A stretch of 64,000 bases of DNA from Phyllostachys edulis. Its lineage: Eukaryota; Streptophyta; Magnoliopsida; Poales; Poaceae. Under the pieces are notes generated by a model. That model saw only the letters and a list, made by a program, of their open reading frames with translations, did no database searches and was not told the origin of the DNA. Positions 45,215 to 57,931 of this stretch are shown here, one piece after another; the stretch's first letter is position 1; the number at the start of each line of letters is the position of its first letter. The translations under genes were made by a program, and so were the position numbers. Where the stretch lies: assembly GCA_036346405.1 (NCBI GenBank), contig CM070561.1, positions 8,168,441 through 8,232,440 on the forward strand, written 5' to 3'.

Positions 45215-45700
45215 TTAAGTACCTTGTCTCTTGTATCCATCCGGGCAATGGGTCGGTATATCTTTACTCACTATGCTTGGCGGACTACTACAACCTGAAG
45301 GTCACCTCTCAAGTGCCCAAGCAACATCTCCCCATAGCCTTTGTGAACACATACACATTTGGCCATCCAAAGTGCTTAGCCCTTTTACAAAATTACAGAT
45401 ACCACATATATCATATTGTGTTATATATGTGTTGAATGGTGAGTCATATCCACAAGGTTCTAACCTATGTGTTCTTTTGAGAGGTAAATATATTTGGCCA
45501 TACTGTTCATGCCAAGATCCTTCATTTTGCCTTCTCTAACTGATGTAATCTACCATGATCGAATCTTGTGCAGCTCCATCTTCATCTTGTCCACAAGTTT
45601 GAACTCCGCTTGATGTCTAAGATGGAGCCGGCTTTCATTGCTTCACCAATCGGGAATGGTCTCTCAATATTAGGCCTTCTTGCTCACCGGCTACATAAGT
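45215..45700 (-). pseudogene. FAR: Fatty acyl-CoA reductase, middle exons, second copy
   Basis: Paralogue of 31600-32083. The minus strand reads GLILERPFP-like, then SRLHLRHQAE-type frame-shifted sequence and KMKDLGMN in the first exon, and KHFGWPNVYVFTKAMG in the second, with several small deletions that break frame (for example near 45255, 45290, 45555 and 45610). YVFTK, the catalytic pair, is kept. It belongs with the 3' exons at 37045-38192. Homology to the first copy stops near 45800. Confidence 0.85.
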
Positions 45701-45799
45701 CAAAATCTTGAAGAGTTATTATGCAGTCCTTTCTTCTAGTATATATGTGAAGTAAACTAAAATGACCTCATCTCTTGAACTAAATGGTATAGGTCTATT

Positions 45800-45961
45800 C
45801 AGTGAGCTCTGCGGCAAACAAGTTTGGAAAACAAGTGCGCCATTGAAGTATAGTGTTCCGCATGGTTAGCGCTTAATGATCGATCTTTGAATCGCCGACA
45901 GGCTTCAAAGACACTCCTCACCACTCGCTGTTTGTGCTCTGTTCTCAAGAAGAAAAAACTA
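45800..45961. other. No gene seen
   Basis: AT-rich DNA right of the FAR homology and left of the MITE. The missing first FAR exons would be expected near here but none is readable. Confidence 0.4.
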
Positions 45962-46244
45962 GGGTATGTACAATGGTATAGACATCTGTTGTCTATAGTA
46001 ATTTTCTATGTCATCTGCAGACAGCACTAAAGGCAGCTTATACAATGGGTTATGATGATATAATCGGCTATAGGATTGTAGACAACACACAATCTTTTAA
46101 TACGTTTTTGGTTACGGTGCTACGATCGACTCTGAGGATTGTAGACATCGCATTTCTCTCTCTTTATTCTCTTTCGTTCATATCAGCTTAAATCCTACGT
46201 GACAGAGGCTATAGACAGCTGATGTTAGCCCATTGTACATGACC
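45962..46244. mobile_element. MITE, about 283 bp
   Basis: The left end is GGGTATGTACAATGG and the right end, reversed, is GGTCATGTACAATGGG. Inner inverted segments also pair (TATAGACATCTG with CAGCTGTCTATAG). CTA flanks the left side and ACCTA the right, so the duplication is TA or CTA. The superfamily (Stowaway-like or Harbinger-like) is undecided. Confidence 0.7.
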
Positions 46245-46576
46245 TAATGGCACCTACACACATTCAGTTCAGTTTTTCAAGGCAAGTTTGGTTTAATATC
46301 TTCTCATCGTTGAATAGCATCAATGCAATAATCATCCTTTTAATCGAGGACTATATGGTTAGAGCGCAATCAAAGGGTGTTAGAATTCTTCGAGACTTAA
46401 TTAATGGTTGTGGTAAAAGAGATTAAAGAAGAATGTGATATGTGGAGAAGGGCGAGGAGCAATTTGCATCGATAAGCCGTTCAATGCTTAAGATTAGTTG
46501 GGTTGTTGTGCGGTGTCTTTGTATTTAGGTTGTTTTCTTTACTTCTCTTCGTCTCTGTTTTTACATTAGTATTCGA
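46245..46576. other. No gene seen
   Basis: AT-rich DNA ending in TTCGA (46572-46576), the left target duplication of the next LTR. Confidence 0.5.
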
Positions 46577-49500
46577 TGTAACGTCCCGTTTTTCGGACGA
46601 TTAATAGTATTTACCATTCGGTTTTCGTTCTTCGCCGTTATTCAAAGTATCAAACTAATTGCGAAAACTTCCTTTCTTTTTTCTCCGGTTTGTGTTTTAA
46701 ATGTAATGTTTTTAACATTTGAAATTCAAATTCCGGTTTGAGTTTTTCCACTCTTTTGAATTCTCGGGCCATCTCGTTTTTGACCTCCTTTTCTTTCAGA
46801 CTCAGCCCATCTCTTTTTGGGCCAAGCCCATTTTCCTTTCCCGGCCCGTGTGGCCCAAGCCACCTCCGGCTTCTTTCTTTTGGCCCGTGGCCTAGCCACC
46901 TTGCCCCTTGGCCTTCGGCCATTTCCCCCTGGGCCAAGCCCACCTTGCCTCCGGTCCACCTGGCCTATTCTCCTTTCTTGGCCCGCTTGGCCCAATAGCG
47001 CTCCCGGCCCCTTTTTCTTCGGCCGCTTCCTGGCCCGGCCTCCCCGTCCGGCTTCTTCCTCCTCCCCGGTCAAGCCACAGCGGACGCCTCTCTCCTTCAT
47101 CCTCTAGCCGCCTCTGCTGCCACCGAGCCCCTGCCATCGCCATCGCCGCCTACGCCAGCCATGAGCTCTTGGTCCTCGCCGTGCGCGTCCACCCCACTGC
47201 GAGCACGTGCCTGCGCGTCGCCTTGTCACCTCCCACTGCTCCTTGCCAGCCCAGGCCTCTACCGCTCCCCCCAACGCTGTCCATGCTACGCCAACTGACG
47301 CCATGCCGAGCAGCTGCTGCGCTCAAGCCTGGCGCATGTCTTCGTGTGCCCGCCTTAAATCACCGTGGCGCCATGCCCATCAGACTCGAACATTGTCGCG
47401 TCACCCTTGCATCGCGCCCTTCGTCACCGCACCTGCAGCACCACGCTCGCCCCGCGTCACCGCTTGCCTTGTCGCCTCCTCTACCCGCCCAGGCGCCCTC
47501 TCTCTCCTGTGACGCCCATGAGCTCCTCTACGCTACCCCGTCGCCTCCACCACCTACTCTAGCCGCTGAAGTCGCTGCACCCTGCCACCCGTGTGCCGCT
47601 GCAGCCTCCGCCCACGCCACCACTTGTCAGCCTTGGCACCACTCGCTCGCCTGGCCGTGCCCATCCCGTGCGACGCAAGGGAGCTAGCATCGCTCTGCGT
47701 TCGCTCCGGCTCTGCCATCCTCATGCTCCGCCTGCCCGTGCAGCATACCCGCTCCTCCCCGCCTCGTCATGTCGCCACGACGCCAGTGCCATGACCAGAG
47801 CCGCCCGGTCCACACGCCTACGCCCTTCCTACCATGCGCGCCTGCCCCACCATCCCGTCGCCCACCTACCCTGGCCTCCGGAGTCGCGCCATGACGCCAT
47901 CACGATGCCCATGCCTGGTCCTGCTCCCTGCCACCCCACGCTCTCGTCTCGCCGCATCACCGGGCCGCCAAAATCGCCCGACTTCGCCCGAGCCGCCCAT
48001 GCCGATCGCCCTCGGGACCGTCGCATCTCCATGCCTCCAACGGCTCCATTGCTTCCTTGCTTTCGGCTATAAGAGCCCCTTGCTTTCCCAGCCACCTCCC
48101 TTGTCTCCCCTCCCCACCTCACCTTCTTCCTCGCAGAGCATCGCCGCTCCCTTCTTTGGCCGTTCGCCCCGCCGCCATTCGGACGCTCGGTGAGCCTTTG
48201 CCTCACAGCCATCGCGTCACCATGAGCCTCAAGGCCCAAGGAAGCCGTCACCCTCCTCCCTGCTCCTTCCCCGTCGTCGAGACGTGCCGCCACCGGCGCC
48301 TCCTCTCGTCGGCTTCCGGCGCCATGCCAGGCCTTCCACGGTCGCCCAGAGCCGCCTTGACCCCGCCGTCGACATCCCCAAGCTTCCGCGCCGCCCATGC
48401 ACGCGTAAGCTTCACCGCTCCACCACCCCATCTTCGGCACCGCACAAGCCCATGGAGCCGCCGCCATCTCCTTGCCACGCTGCCGCCGCTCTCGCCCCTC
48501 TCCGGAGCTGTCGCCACCTCCAATGGGTCCGCCGCCCTCCGACGACTCCGTTCCGCCCGTCCGCCGGTCGCCTTGCCACCTCCTCTCGCCGACGCTGCTT
48601 CCGCTCCTAGCCGCTCGAGCCCGCTCTCTGCTCTGTTCTCTGTAAACCGAAAGGGGAAATGGGGGATGAACCGGCAGGCCCCACCTGTAAATGGCCTTCC
48701 CTCCCTCAATCTCCCTTCCAAGTGGGCCCGCCTCAGCACTGTTCACCGTGAGCCCATGGACCTAGGCGCATGAACTGAGTCCATGCACTGTTGGATGCAC
48801 CCAACTCTCTCTCCTCTCCTTTTCTTTTAATTTAATTCCTTTTCCATCTTTGTTAATTCCATTCTCCTCCGTTATCACTCCAGAAATTATAAATTAAATT
48901 CCTAAAAATTTGTTAATTCAAGATCTTGCTAATGGCATAGGTCTTGTTTATTTTGGAGTTCATTTGTTGTTCTTTATTATTTATTTGCTCTCTTTGCTTG
49001 TTTGTGGCTTTTTACGGTGCGATCGTCCGATTAGGATTGACGGCGGAGGATCTCAAGTTGATCAAGCACAAGAATTCTAAGATCCTCTTACCTATATCCA
49101 AGGCGAGTCAATACTTTGATCATATTGAGCCTACATTTTATGCAAATTATATTTATTTAAATTATCAAAATTGCATGCTTTAATTCTTTAATCAAATTTG
49201 TGTTAAAGCTTAAGGTAGTTAAACACCCACTTGTTGATTAATTAATTAATATACCATCCTTGATAATTTGAATCCATTAATCCTTGTCATCCTAGTAACT
49301 ATATGGTAATACTAGTTATTGGTTGTACTTAAGCAACATGCTAGTCTTGTTTAAATCTTGGGGTATTAAAATACCCAATCATCATTCTTCAAACATAAAA
49401 TGATTTGGGTAGTCATTGGTGGTCCATTGACTAAAGGTTTGGAATAATTTGGTTTACTCCTCAAAACCCTAATTGCTAGTTCTATCTGGGTAGATGGTGA

Positions 49501-50841
49501 GGCGGTGGGTGCTCGGGAAGCACGAGGATGGTTGGTTTGTGGAATGAACCGCCCAAATAACACTAAGGACTTAATCTTGTCACGATCTCCGTGTTAAACA
49601 AGTACAACCACAAGTCGCAAAGTGCAACTTGGCTTAGTAAAATTATTAAACCTTGAATGTGTCTCACATGGTGGAAAAAGGAAAATGTGCAAGCTTGCGG
49701 TACATCCGGCTTGAATAGGTGAGGTTGCGATGGTTGTGGGTAGTCAAATCTACACCCAACGTTGCGTGTACAACGATCCGCTAACGTATGGGCGCAACCC
49801 CATATGGGTGAGATGACGGAAAGGGCAATGTAGTTTGAAAAGTTACTATGACGATCGCTCAACTACATGACTAAGAAATTGTGTAGGGTAATGAGTATGA
49901 CTATCTCTTGTGGAGTGCAGTGTACAACCTCTCTGAGTCTAAACTATTTAAGCAGTAGTGCCTCACGGTCAAAAGCGGACATGAGAATCTTAACTTGAGT
50001 TAGTTCTATTTCAACAACTTTGTGGGTGGTATGGAAAATGGTGGAAGGGCTCACCTAGCCTGTGTTGGATTTTACCTAAGTCGTCGAGCTCGGTGGTGGT
50101 GGTAATGGAGGCGGCTCAATCAAAAAAAGATGCATATGGTAGAGTTTCCGCCGAAGGGAACCTCTACTAAAATAAATATTGCACAATTACTCTCTTTATT
50201 AAAATGCAATTTGTTAAAATGCTAAGTGATAGGAATTTGTAATTATGATAATTCAAAACATTGCTTTAGCAAATAAAAGAACTAGGGCCATCCTTGTTAA
50301 GCCTTGCATGTATATTATTGCATTGTGTGTTGGCTCGCGAGCACGGAAGTTGTGCTCATTCTCGCTCTTTCCCCCAAAACCCTCAGAAGCAGGAAATCCA
50401 GAGAATTACGACTACTACGAGGATCCTGAAGTTGGAGGCCTTGGAGATGAATGAAGCATAGTCTAGTCTTTAGTCGTTCTAGTCTCGCCCCAGTCTAGTT
50501 GACTCCGTTGGTGCTTGCGTGCATCCAATATTATCCAAGTCCTTGGTTAATATCGAGACACAGGTTTCCCTAATCGCTTGCTTGTGGAGAGATGTGCTCA
50601 ACCCCTTTTGCTTCGTTGTTGCTTCGCTTTTGTGATGTAATCTTTAGCCTTGTTCGGCTCTTTTGTAAAACCCGACCCGATGCGGTCTATGTAAACTTTG
50701 ATGTGTTAATTAATGAATGGTATGGTTTTATCTCCGCCATGTATAATTTGATTGATAATGTATCTGTGAGTGCTATCTCTTGATTAGGGAATAGCAGTGT
50801 TTTCACAGAGGATTTTGGATTCTTAGAATCTGAGTCTGACA
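46577..50841 (+). mobile_element. Solo gypsy-type LTR, 4265 bp, TSD TTCGA
   Basis: Starts TGTAACGTCCCG and ends CTGAGTCTGACA. TTCGA flanks both ends (46572-46576 and 50842-50846). It has no primer site, genes or second LTR. A GC-rich middle (46800-48780) is rich in GGCCCA motifs, with frames of up to 305 residues open on both strands. Relatives are 1-1118, 32906-36522 and 63090-64000. The last kilobase is part of the large duplication with 1-1118. Confidence 0.9.
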
Positions 50842-51015
50842 TTCGATTTCGGTTGTCAGAGCAGCAGCTGACTCTCAATTGTGTTGCGTTGTTTTAGCCC
50901 ACGTTGTTCTTTCTTCTTCCTTCAGTGAAAAGACACGTAGATCGCTCACGGGTTCTCGAAGAACAAAACTAAAATGACAACTATTTTTAGACTAGAAGTT
51001 GTATTTGTAAGTTTT

Positions 51016-51690
51016 TGTAACATCCCAAAAAATTTGAACATTTGAAATTATTTAAAAATATGGGATTTTTTAAAAATTTTAGTTGCACTTCATCGGTGTA
51101 TGAATTTTTGGGTCTTGGCCGAAAACCACCCGGCCTAGTCCGACTTTCCTTTTTTCCCTTTTTTCTTTTCTCTTTCTTTCCCTTCTCTTTTCTTTCCTCC
51201 TTTTTCCTCCTCGGCCCGCCAGCATCTTCCTCCTTCCCCGTTTCTTCCTCCTATGGCCGCGGTTGGTGCCACGCAGCCAGCCCCTCACATGCTCCCATCC
51301 CACGCCACTGCTCCTGCCATCGTCGTCGTTGTTGTGATGTGCCACGCCAACTGCCCCTATCATGCATGTCACCTGCCCCGCCACGTCATCACCGTCCTCT
51401 CTGCCCTGTGCCATGTTGTCTCTTGCCGCTCACGTGGTGCACCACGCCCAACACCTGCTTGTCCTTGCTCAACCACCCACGCCGCTCACCCACCTAGTCG
51501 TTATGCGCCCATGTCTGCGTCATCCTCGCCCACCACATCTCGAAACGCGCTCTTGCACCACCTTCTCCGCGTCATCTCGCCGTCCCACGCCATGCCCGCA
51601 CTAGTGCAGCGTCGCGGTGCACAAGAGCTGCTTTCGCCGCGCCGCTTGCCCTTCTCGCTCTGAGCTTCACGTGAAAATCACATCCCCTCA
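51016..51690 (+). mobile_element. Gypsy-type LTR head (duplicate of 1293-1960)
   Basis: TGTAACATCCC start preceded by GTTTT, nearly identical to 1293-1960, including the pyrimidine-rich run and the GC-rich end. Confidence 0.65.
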
Positions 51691-51711
51691 TGTCATTCTT
51701 GACCCATAAAC

Positions 51712-51781
51712 TCAGACGGCTCACAAAACCATACTGTGATGATGTTTTTGAAGCGTCTGTGAAAACCTTTTTGTAGTAGTG
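51712..51781 (+). mobile_element. CACTA end fragment (duplicate of 1975-2058)
   Basis: Ends TTTTTGTAGTAGTG followed by GAC, as in the left-hand copy. Confidence 0.7.
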
Positions 51782-51908
51782 GACATGGCGCCATCATATG
51801 ATTGGATGGGTGTGGTACTTGATGGGAAATGCATACTCTGAGCAATGTGCTGGTGCTACAATACCATAAACATTGCGTAGTAGCCATCAGATGGAAAAGA
51901 AAAGATGA

Positions 51909-53988
51909 TGTGGATATCATGGGGATATGCTCACGATCTTAGGATGATGATACAATTGGCAATGGCATTGAAGGCTTGTTGAAACATGTGTTTTCGTCAA
52001 AATTCTTGTGATGTCAGGTCTCAGGCTGTCAGACTAGCCAATGTGTGGCGGTCAGACCGGCCAGGCCTCGAATTAGGCTCAGGCAAAGTGACTGGCGGTC
52101 AGACCGGCCATTGGGTGGCGGCCTGACCGGCCATAATAGATTTTTGAGTTTAGAGCTGGGCACAAAATAGATGGTGTAGGCAAGAGAGGGGATTCTCTTA
52201 CACTTGGTCTCATAATTTTTGGAGCTTCGTGTCAAAAGTTATATTCTTTTGAAATTTCCAGAGAAGTCTCAGATTTCTAAGTTAAAATTTGGCTAAGTCC
52301 CTGTTGGGTGGTCGACCAAGCCAGCAGTGGCGGTCTCGACCAGACCGAGGCGGTCAGACCGGCCATGGGTGTGATCGACCGGTTTTAACTTGTTTAAATC
52401 GGCCGGTTTGGCGCGATATTTGTTAGTTAGGTCAAGTTCATGGGTTTTATTGCATAGATGTTGCATGATGCATGTTTTAGCTAACATGGGTCAAGTTGTG
52501 AAGAACTTATGCCCGAAAATGGTTGCTTGGTCTATTGTTGTGCAGGTGGCTTGGAATCAACTATGGTCAATGACGAGGAGGACCAAGACTAGGTTTGGAG
52601 AACAGAGGTCCAGAACGGTTGTGGATGTCGGGTAAGATGGTTGGACTCAAGCAAGATGCAAGATGGACTAGAACCATAGAAGGCGAAGTTTGAGCAAAAG
52701 CCTTTGTTAAGGTATGTGCTCATGCCTCATCAATTATGTGAATTAATGATTGTGCGTATCAGTGTGGTAATACTAGTACAAATATCTATATTATGACATG
52801 AGTAATCTTGAGCTTGATAATGATAAGCTATTTTTATTCCTGGAGTATGTCTAGCTGCTTTTAAGGAACATGCAAGTGGTAAACCATATAAGAATCATAC
52901 AAACTTATAGTATAGATGTTAAATATGTGTATTTTTACAATTCTGTAGAATCGCCAATTCTACGATTTCGATCCTACCAAAGGCAAATCGATCCAACTTA
53001 GGATCTTGACTTTGATTACCGTGGTAACAGTTTGCTTGTTCACGATGGTTGTAGGACAGGAGCGAGGTCATGGTGAGGCGGACTAGATCGGGACTAGGTT
53101 AGGAGAACAGGGGTCGAGCGATCGAGGTGGTCTTTGGAAGATGGCCGAGGCTAGCGGAGTGCCTACAAGCCGAGAAGACAAGGAACAGTGGAAGCTACGA
53201 TGATGAACATGACGGGCGGCAAGGTTGATCGGGACTAGACTCGGGGAGGAGTTGAGGTCGGACTAGACTTAGAGAGGAGTTGAGGTCCGGACTAGGCTCG
53301 GGGAGGCTGAGGCTCAACTCCTAAGCAGTCAAGGAAGGTGGGTGCAGTTATGGTGAGACATGTAGTGCGCCAAGTGACTTGGTCCCAATTACAAAGCGAG
53401 GGCGGTTCGATGGGAACCGGACGCGTGAGAGGCAACGGAAGTCATTGGGGCCACATGGATGATGACGGAGCATGGGAGATGCTTGAGGTGAAGGAATCAC
53501 GAAAGGTCGGTAGAGGATATTTGAGGAATTGCCGTATACCGAGAAAAGTGGTAAGTGGTGGTGTGCAAAACCACCTTCTTGTATGGAGAAACCCTTGGCG
53601 CAAGGCAGGCGCAAGGAGAGACGATCTAGGTCAAGAGAAGATGAAGATGGCGCTTTGAGAAGCATGGGTGAGTGAAACCCATTTATGTGTGGGTTTAACG
53701 GGTGCCCGTTTGGAATGTCTTTCTAGGGCTAGCCTCCACTATAAAAGAGGAGGGTGCTGGTTGTAACCTTCAATCCTTTTGATTCTAAAAACCTTAATTT
53801 GGGATTTAGGGCTAGGAGAGGAAAGTGGAGAGGCTAGGATTCATAAGAGATGGATTGATTTGAGTGCTCAAGTGTTGAGCTTTGTCCTCCATGGTGGAGT
53901 GGCTATAAACACACAATCTATCTAATCAATCCATGCAAGATTTCTCCCAAGTTGAGTTCTATCTTGTTCTTGCTCTCTCTTTAATGCC
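51909..53988 (+). mobile_element. Truncated Sirevirus-like LTR (duplicate of 2188-4488)
   Basis: Same start, palindrome cluster, TATA box (53740-53747) and truncated 3' end as the left-hand copy. It lacks the ~250 bp corresponding to 3030-3270 and has many short deletions, several at CCG or CCAG. Confidence 0.75.
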
Positions 53989-54118
53989 TGGGGACCAGTG
54001 TACAGACCAGGGAATGAATGGCTTCAACATCACGTGGCAATATGCATGGCATTGGCAGAATTCATCCACTCCAACTAAACCAACAAATTTGCAACTTCAA
54101 GCAAATCATGGTGATTAA
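53989..54118 (-). promoter_or_regulatory. Relic of FAR upstream region (duplicate)
   Basis: Matches 4489-4621 and 7107-7215. By position it could be the former upstream part of the FAR gene whose middle exons are at 45215-45700. Confidence 0.5.
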
Positions 54119-54838
54119 TTGTAGCATCTCGTTTTCAGTGTTTTTAAAGAATTTCACAGTTTCTTCTTAACTTCAAAATGCAATCAAAATCTCCCAAAAT
54201 ATTTCAAAAGAATTCAAATCCCAAATCCTCGTGGGCCTAGCCCATTCTTCTCTTGCCATATCTCTGGCCCGGCTCGAGCCGCCCCTGCCTCCCCATGGCG
54301 CCTAGAGCATGCACGCCCGCACCAGAGTGTGCTCTGGGGCGCACCGCACCCGCTCACTGCGCCTCCTCGCATGGCGCTGCTTCCTCCCCCAGCTCGCTCT
54401 CCCCTGGGCCTCCCCTCCCCCTTGAATGGCTATAAGAAGCCCAGTGCTCCTCCCTTCTCCCCATCCCCCACCATTTCTCTTCTTCTCCACTGAGCAAGGC
54501 TACAACACTCGAGCTTCTTCGCCTGGACCCCCCTTTCTCCCCTCCTCTCTCCCGGCCCAGCGTCTTGCCGGGACACCTCTGACGATTGTCGTCGCCACGC
54601 TCCATGCGGGGCTTTCTGCTTCGCTTCTCCGCGCTGCCACCTCGCCCCCGTCGGTCGGCCGCTCTGTCATGCGTCTTCCCCGGCCAACCCTGTCACCGCC
54701 CGTCCCCCTTGGCCCTCCACTTTTCCCCCATCCCCATTCTCCCTCTTTGCCGTCGTAGCTCCTTCTCCTCCATCTTGCCGGCCGCTTGCCCGCCACCACA
54801 GCCACCCCAAGCTCCCCTACCGCCGCCCCCAATAGACT
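54119..54838 (+). mobile_element. LTR-like fragment (duplicate of 4622-5338)
   Basis: TGTAGCATCTCG start and GC-rich continuation identical in plan to the left-hand copy. It stops at CCCCCAATAGACTT, where sequence corresponding to 13862 begins. Confidence 0.6.
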
Positions 54839-55428
54839 TGACATCGCCGGTGGAGAGGTAGCCGGGGAGGAGGAAGAGGGGAAGGCGCGCAGCGTCACTA
54901 TAGTTGTGGCACAACGGTGATACTGAAAAAGACACTCTTATCGTACGAGTGTCTTGTTCAGTGAACCGTGGTGTCACAACCGTCGGTGACGGGAAGAATA
55001 CATGGCGGCGTCGGCGACGGGGTCACTCGGGTGTGAGGGGAGTGATGAGTTAGAGCGCAAACCCTAGCGGTCTCGTACTAATAAAGAGACTTATCACAGT
55101 TGGTTCTATTATGGAACCGTTAGTGATACTTATCACATACGGTTCCATAATGGAACCGTCCATGATATGGTCTCATATCACAGACGGTTCATTATTAAAA
55201 CCATCTGTGAAGTATCACAGAGGTTATTTGTTGAAACCGTCTATGATAGTTCACAGACGGTTTTCAACATGAACCATCTGTGATATTACCTATTCACAGA
55301 CGGTTTTTAGCGCAGCTAGTAACACAGACGGTAGCAAAACTAGAACCGTCTGTGATTGCATGTAATACAGACGATTTTGGGCAACCGTCTATGATGAGGC
55401 ATCCAGTATTAGCTTTTTTGTAGTATTG
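54839..55428 (-). mobile_element. CACTA 5' end with truncated first exon (duplicate)
   Basis: Corresponds to 13862-14443: exon frame with PRFTEQDTRTIRVSF, then the ACAGACGGTT arrays, then a terminus reading GTAGTATTG. It carries an extra GGGAAGAATA insertion near 54990. Confidence 0.7.
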
Positions 55429-56182
55429 GAGGGGAAGAAAGGAATTTCTATTTCCCGAGTTTCTCAAAATTGGCTATGGGCTTTAGGTAATTTTCAGTCA
55501 TAGAAATGTAAGTCCAAAAATTATGAAAATTTTAGGGGAGGGTTATGACACTATGTATATATTTTTGTAATTTTTCTAGGGTTTTATATTCTCTAAAATT
55601 TTCTCTAAAATTCTTTTAAGCTTCTCTTTGTATGTACCTTTATTATTTGATGTGAAGAAAGTTTTCAAGACATGATTTAAACATTTCTTATTTTATTGAC
55701 ATTATACTTACACCAAGTTTGTATTTTTAATTATCATATTTTGTTTCAAGTTGTTTTAATTATCAATTAGGTTTGGATTATTATTTATCATCTCTTGCTC
55801 CAATTCATTTTAAATTCTTAATGAATTTTGGATTTTCCAATTTGATTATCAAATTTATTTATTAGACAATAAGTCTTGCAATATAATCCAAAAAGAAATT
55901 GTCAACAAGATCCATAAAAGTTTTAAAAGTTCACATTTTTACCTATTTGAAAACAATCCCAATTTTTGGGATGTTCTGAGCGCCTCCATCCGTCCATCCC
56001 ATCGTGTTGCATCCTCCACCGCCATCGCGCCCTCCCTAATCCTCACTCCACCACCGCTCTCTTCTTCCCCTCCGCCTCGCGTCCCTTTGTCTGCCACCGC
56101 TCCTCCGTCCAGCACTGCCACGTCCTTCATCTCCCTCCTCCCTGATCCCCACTCCATCCATCTCCTTTTCGCGCTGGCTCAA
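55429..56182. mobile_element. LTR head and exon-like fragment (duplicate)
   Basis: 55429-55975 matches 14444-14998. 55976-56182 matches 15000-15200 and stops abruptly at CTCAACCCCCACAACTTG, where Sirevirus LTR sequence begins. Confidence 0.65.
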
Positions 56183-56486
56183 CCCCCACAACTTGACCCA
56201 CGTTAGTCAAAACATGCATCATGCAACACATATGCAATGATAACCCTGAACTTGACCTAACAAAACACAAAACGCCGCCACGCGGGCCGGTGAAACAAGC
56301 CAAAACCGGTCAGACCGCCACCCTTGGGCGGTCTGACTGCCCACTGGCCGGTCTGACCGCCAGCACAAGGTCCATATGAAAGAACAATTGTTCTATTTGA
56401 CCTTAGATCATTGTGAGGCTTCAAGATTTGCAATTCAAGTTCAAAAAAAACAATAAGACCAAAAAAAAAAGCAATATGAATGAATG

Positions 56487-57931
56487 CTCCCCCTCACTAT
56501 GATCATCACTTTTCAAAAGAGAATTTTTAATTTTCAATTTCTCTAATTCTCTCCAAAAAGCTCCTAACTTCTCCCTCTTACAAAACTTCTCCCCTATAAC
56601 CAACAAGCTCTTTATTAACATTACATTTTCGCTATATCTTCTGCCCCTTTGATAATGGATTCATCAAGGAATCATACCTTCCTCTCATCCAGAGAAGACA
56701 AATGCACAAGAAAGGAAGAAGCAAAAGAAAGAGCATGCATGAAATGCAATATGGTGGTTTCATTTTTTTGATTTTTTAATTTTTAGGTAAAAAAAGCTTT
56801 GGAGATTACCCAAAAGAACAGGCTGGCATTTCTACCATTACTGAAGATACAACAAGCCTGACAAACCTAGCAAGATCATGTTAAGACATATATAGCAAAG
56901 CTAGGCTAATGAGCTGTAAATACCACATGTTGTTGGATTAAAGTAAACAATGCTTCAAAATTAGCAAGTTCAACAACAGGTATCCTAAAGTGATAATGGC
57001 CTTGTCAGAATGTCAATGTGAGATCCAGAAACTAGCAAAGACCATTTTAGAGACAAAAAGTTCTGAATTGAATTATTTTGCTCAAAATACCTCAAAAGCA
57101 CAATTTTCAACTGTTTTTCATTTGCAATGAATATTCAAGTTGATTAAAGGTCTATCTTAGTAAAGAAGGTCCTGGACTAGGAGCCATCCACAACCTCTTC
57201 CTAAGTTTCAACCAATTTTGACAATTTGCTTTTTAGCCATGTGCTAGATCTGAAGTCTTGCTGCGACCATCTCAAGCACAAAAAGCTTAAAAGAGTGGTC
57301 TAGGTCATCCAAAACTCCCCCTGATTCATGCCTAGTGCAATGGCAAGCCGTCTTATGAGAAAGAATTGGTGAGATCTGTTTTTTCGTACAAAAGAGATCA
57401 TTTTTCATTTTGCACAAGGGCTATTTTAGATTCTTTAATGAACTGAAAGCTCAAAGATGTTCAATTCTAGATTCCAAAGCTAACAAAGCAATTTTGATAG
57501 GGCCAATGTCACAAAAGGATCACTAATTGTGCAACTAGCTAAAAGATCCACAAATTGCAATTTTCAGTTCAAGTTATTTCAAAAGTTCTAGCTCGTTTAG
57601 TAAAAACATTGCTGCACATGTAAAAGCATGATAATTCTAGCAAGTCAAAGAACTAGACACAATCTTGAGCAAGAATTGAAATACTAAAGCTCAAGAGGGT
57701 AATAAGCAAAGCTTCATCAATATAAAAGATGAGCAGAAAAGCTTATATTACAATGCATCTTTTTGGATTTTTCATATGTATGCAATATGGTACAATGAGA
57801 TGCACAAAAGACTTAAAAGCCCAAAAAAAATCAAAAGGATCTGAAGAAGATACCACTTGAAGAAGGTATCAGAAAAGATCTACAAAAGCTCAAATGAACA
57901 AGGAAAGTTCAGAACCGAACCAACTCCCCCT
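56487..57931 (-). other. Three polypurine-tract motifs (AGGGGGAG)
   Basis: On the minus strand AGGGGGAG occurs at 57924-57931, 57315-57322 and 56487-56494. Repeated polypurine tracts ahead of the 3' LTR are described for Sireviruses; the last one is nearest the LTR. Confidence 0.65.

Noticed and set aside
46908..48773. Frames of up to 305 residues on both strands
   Set aside because: Same reason: GC-rich LTR middle, with strand-symmetric openness and no conserved reading frame between LTR copies.
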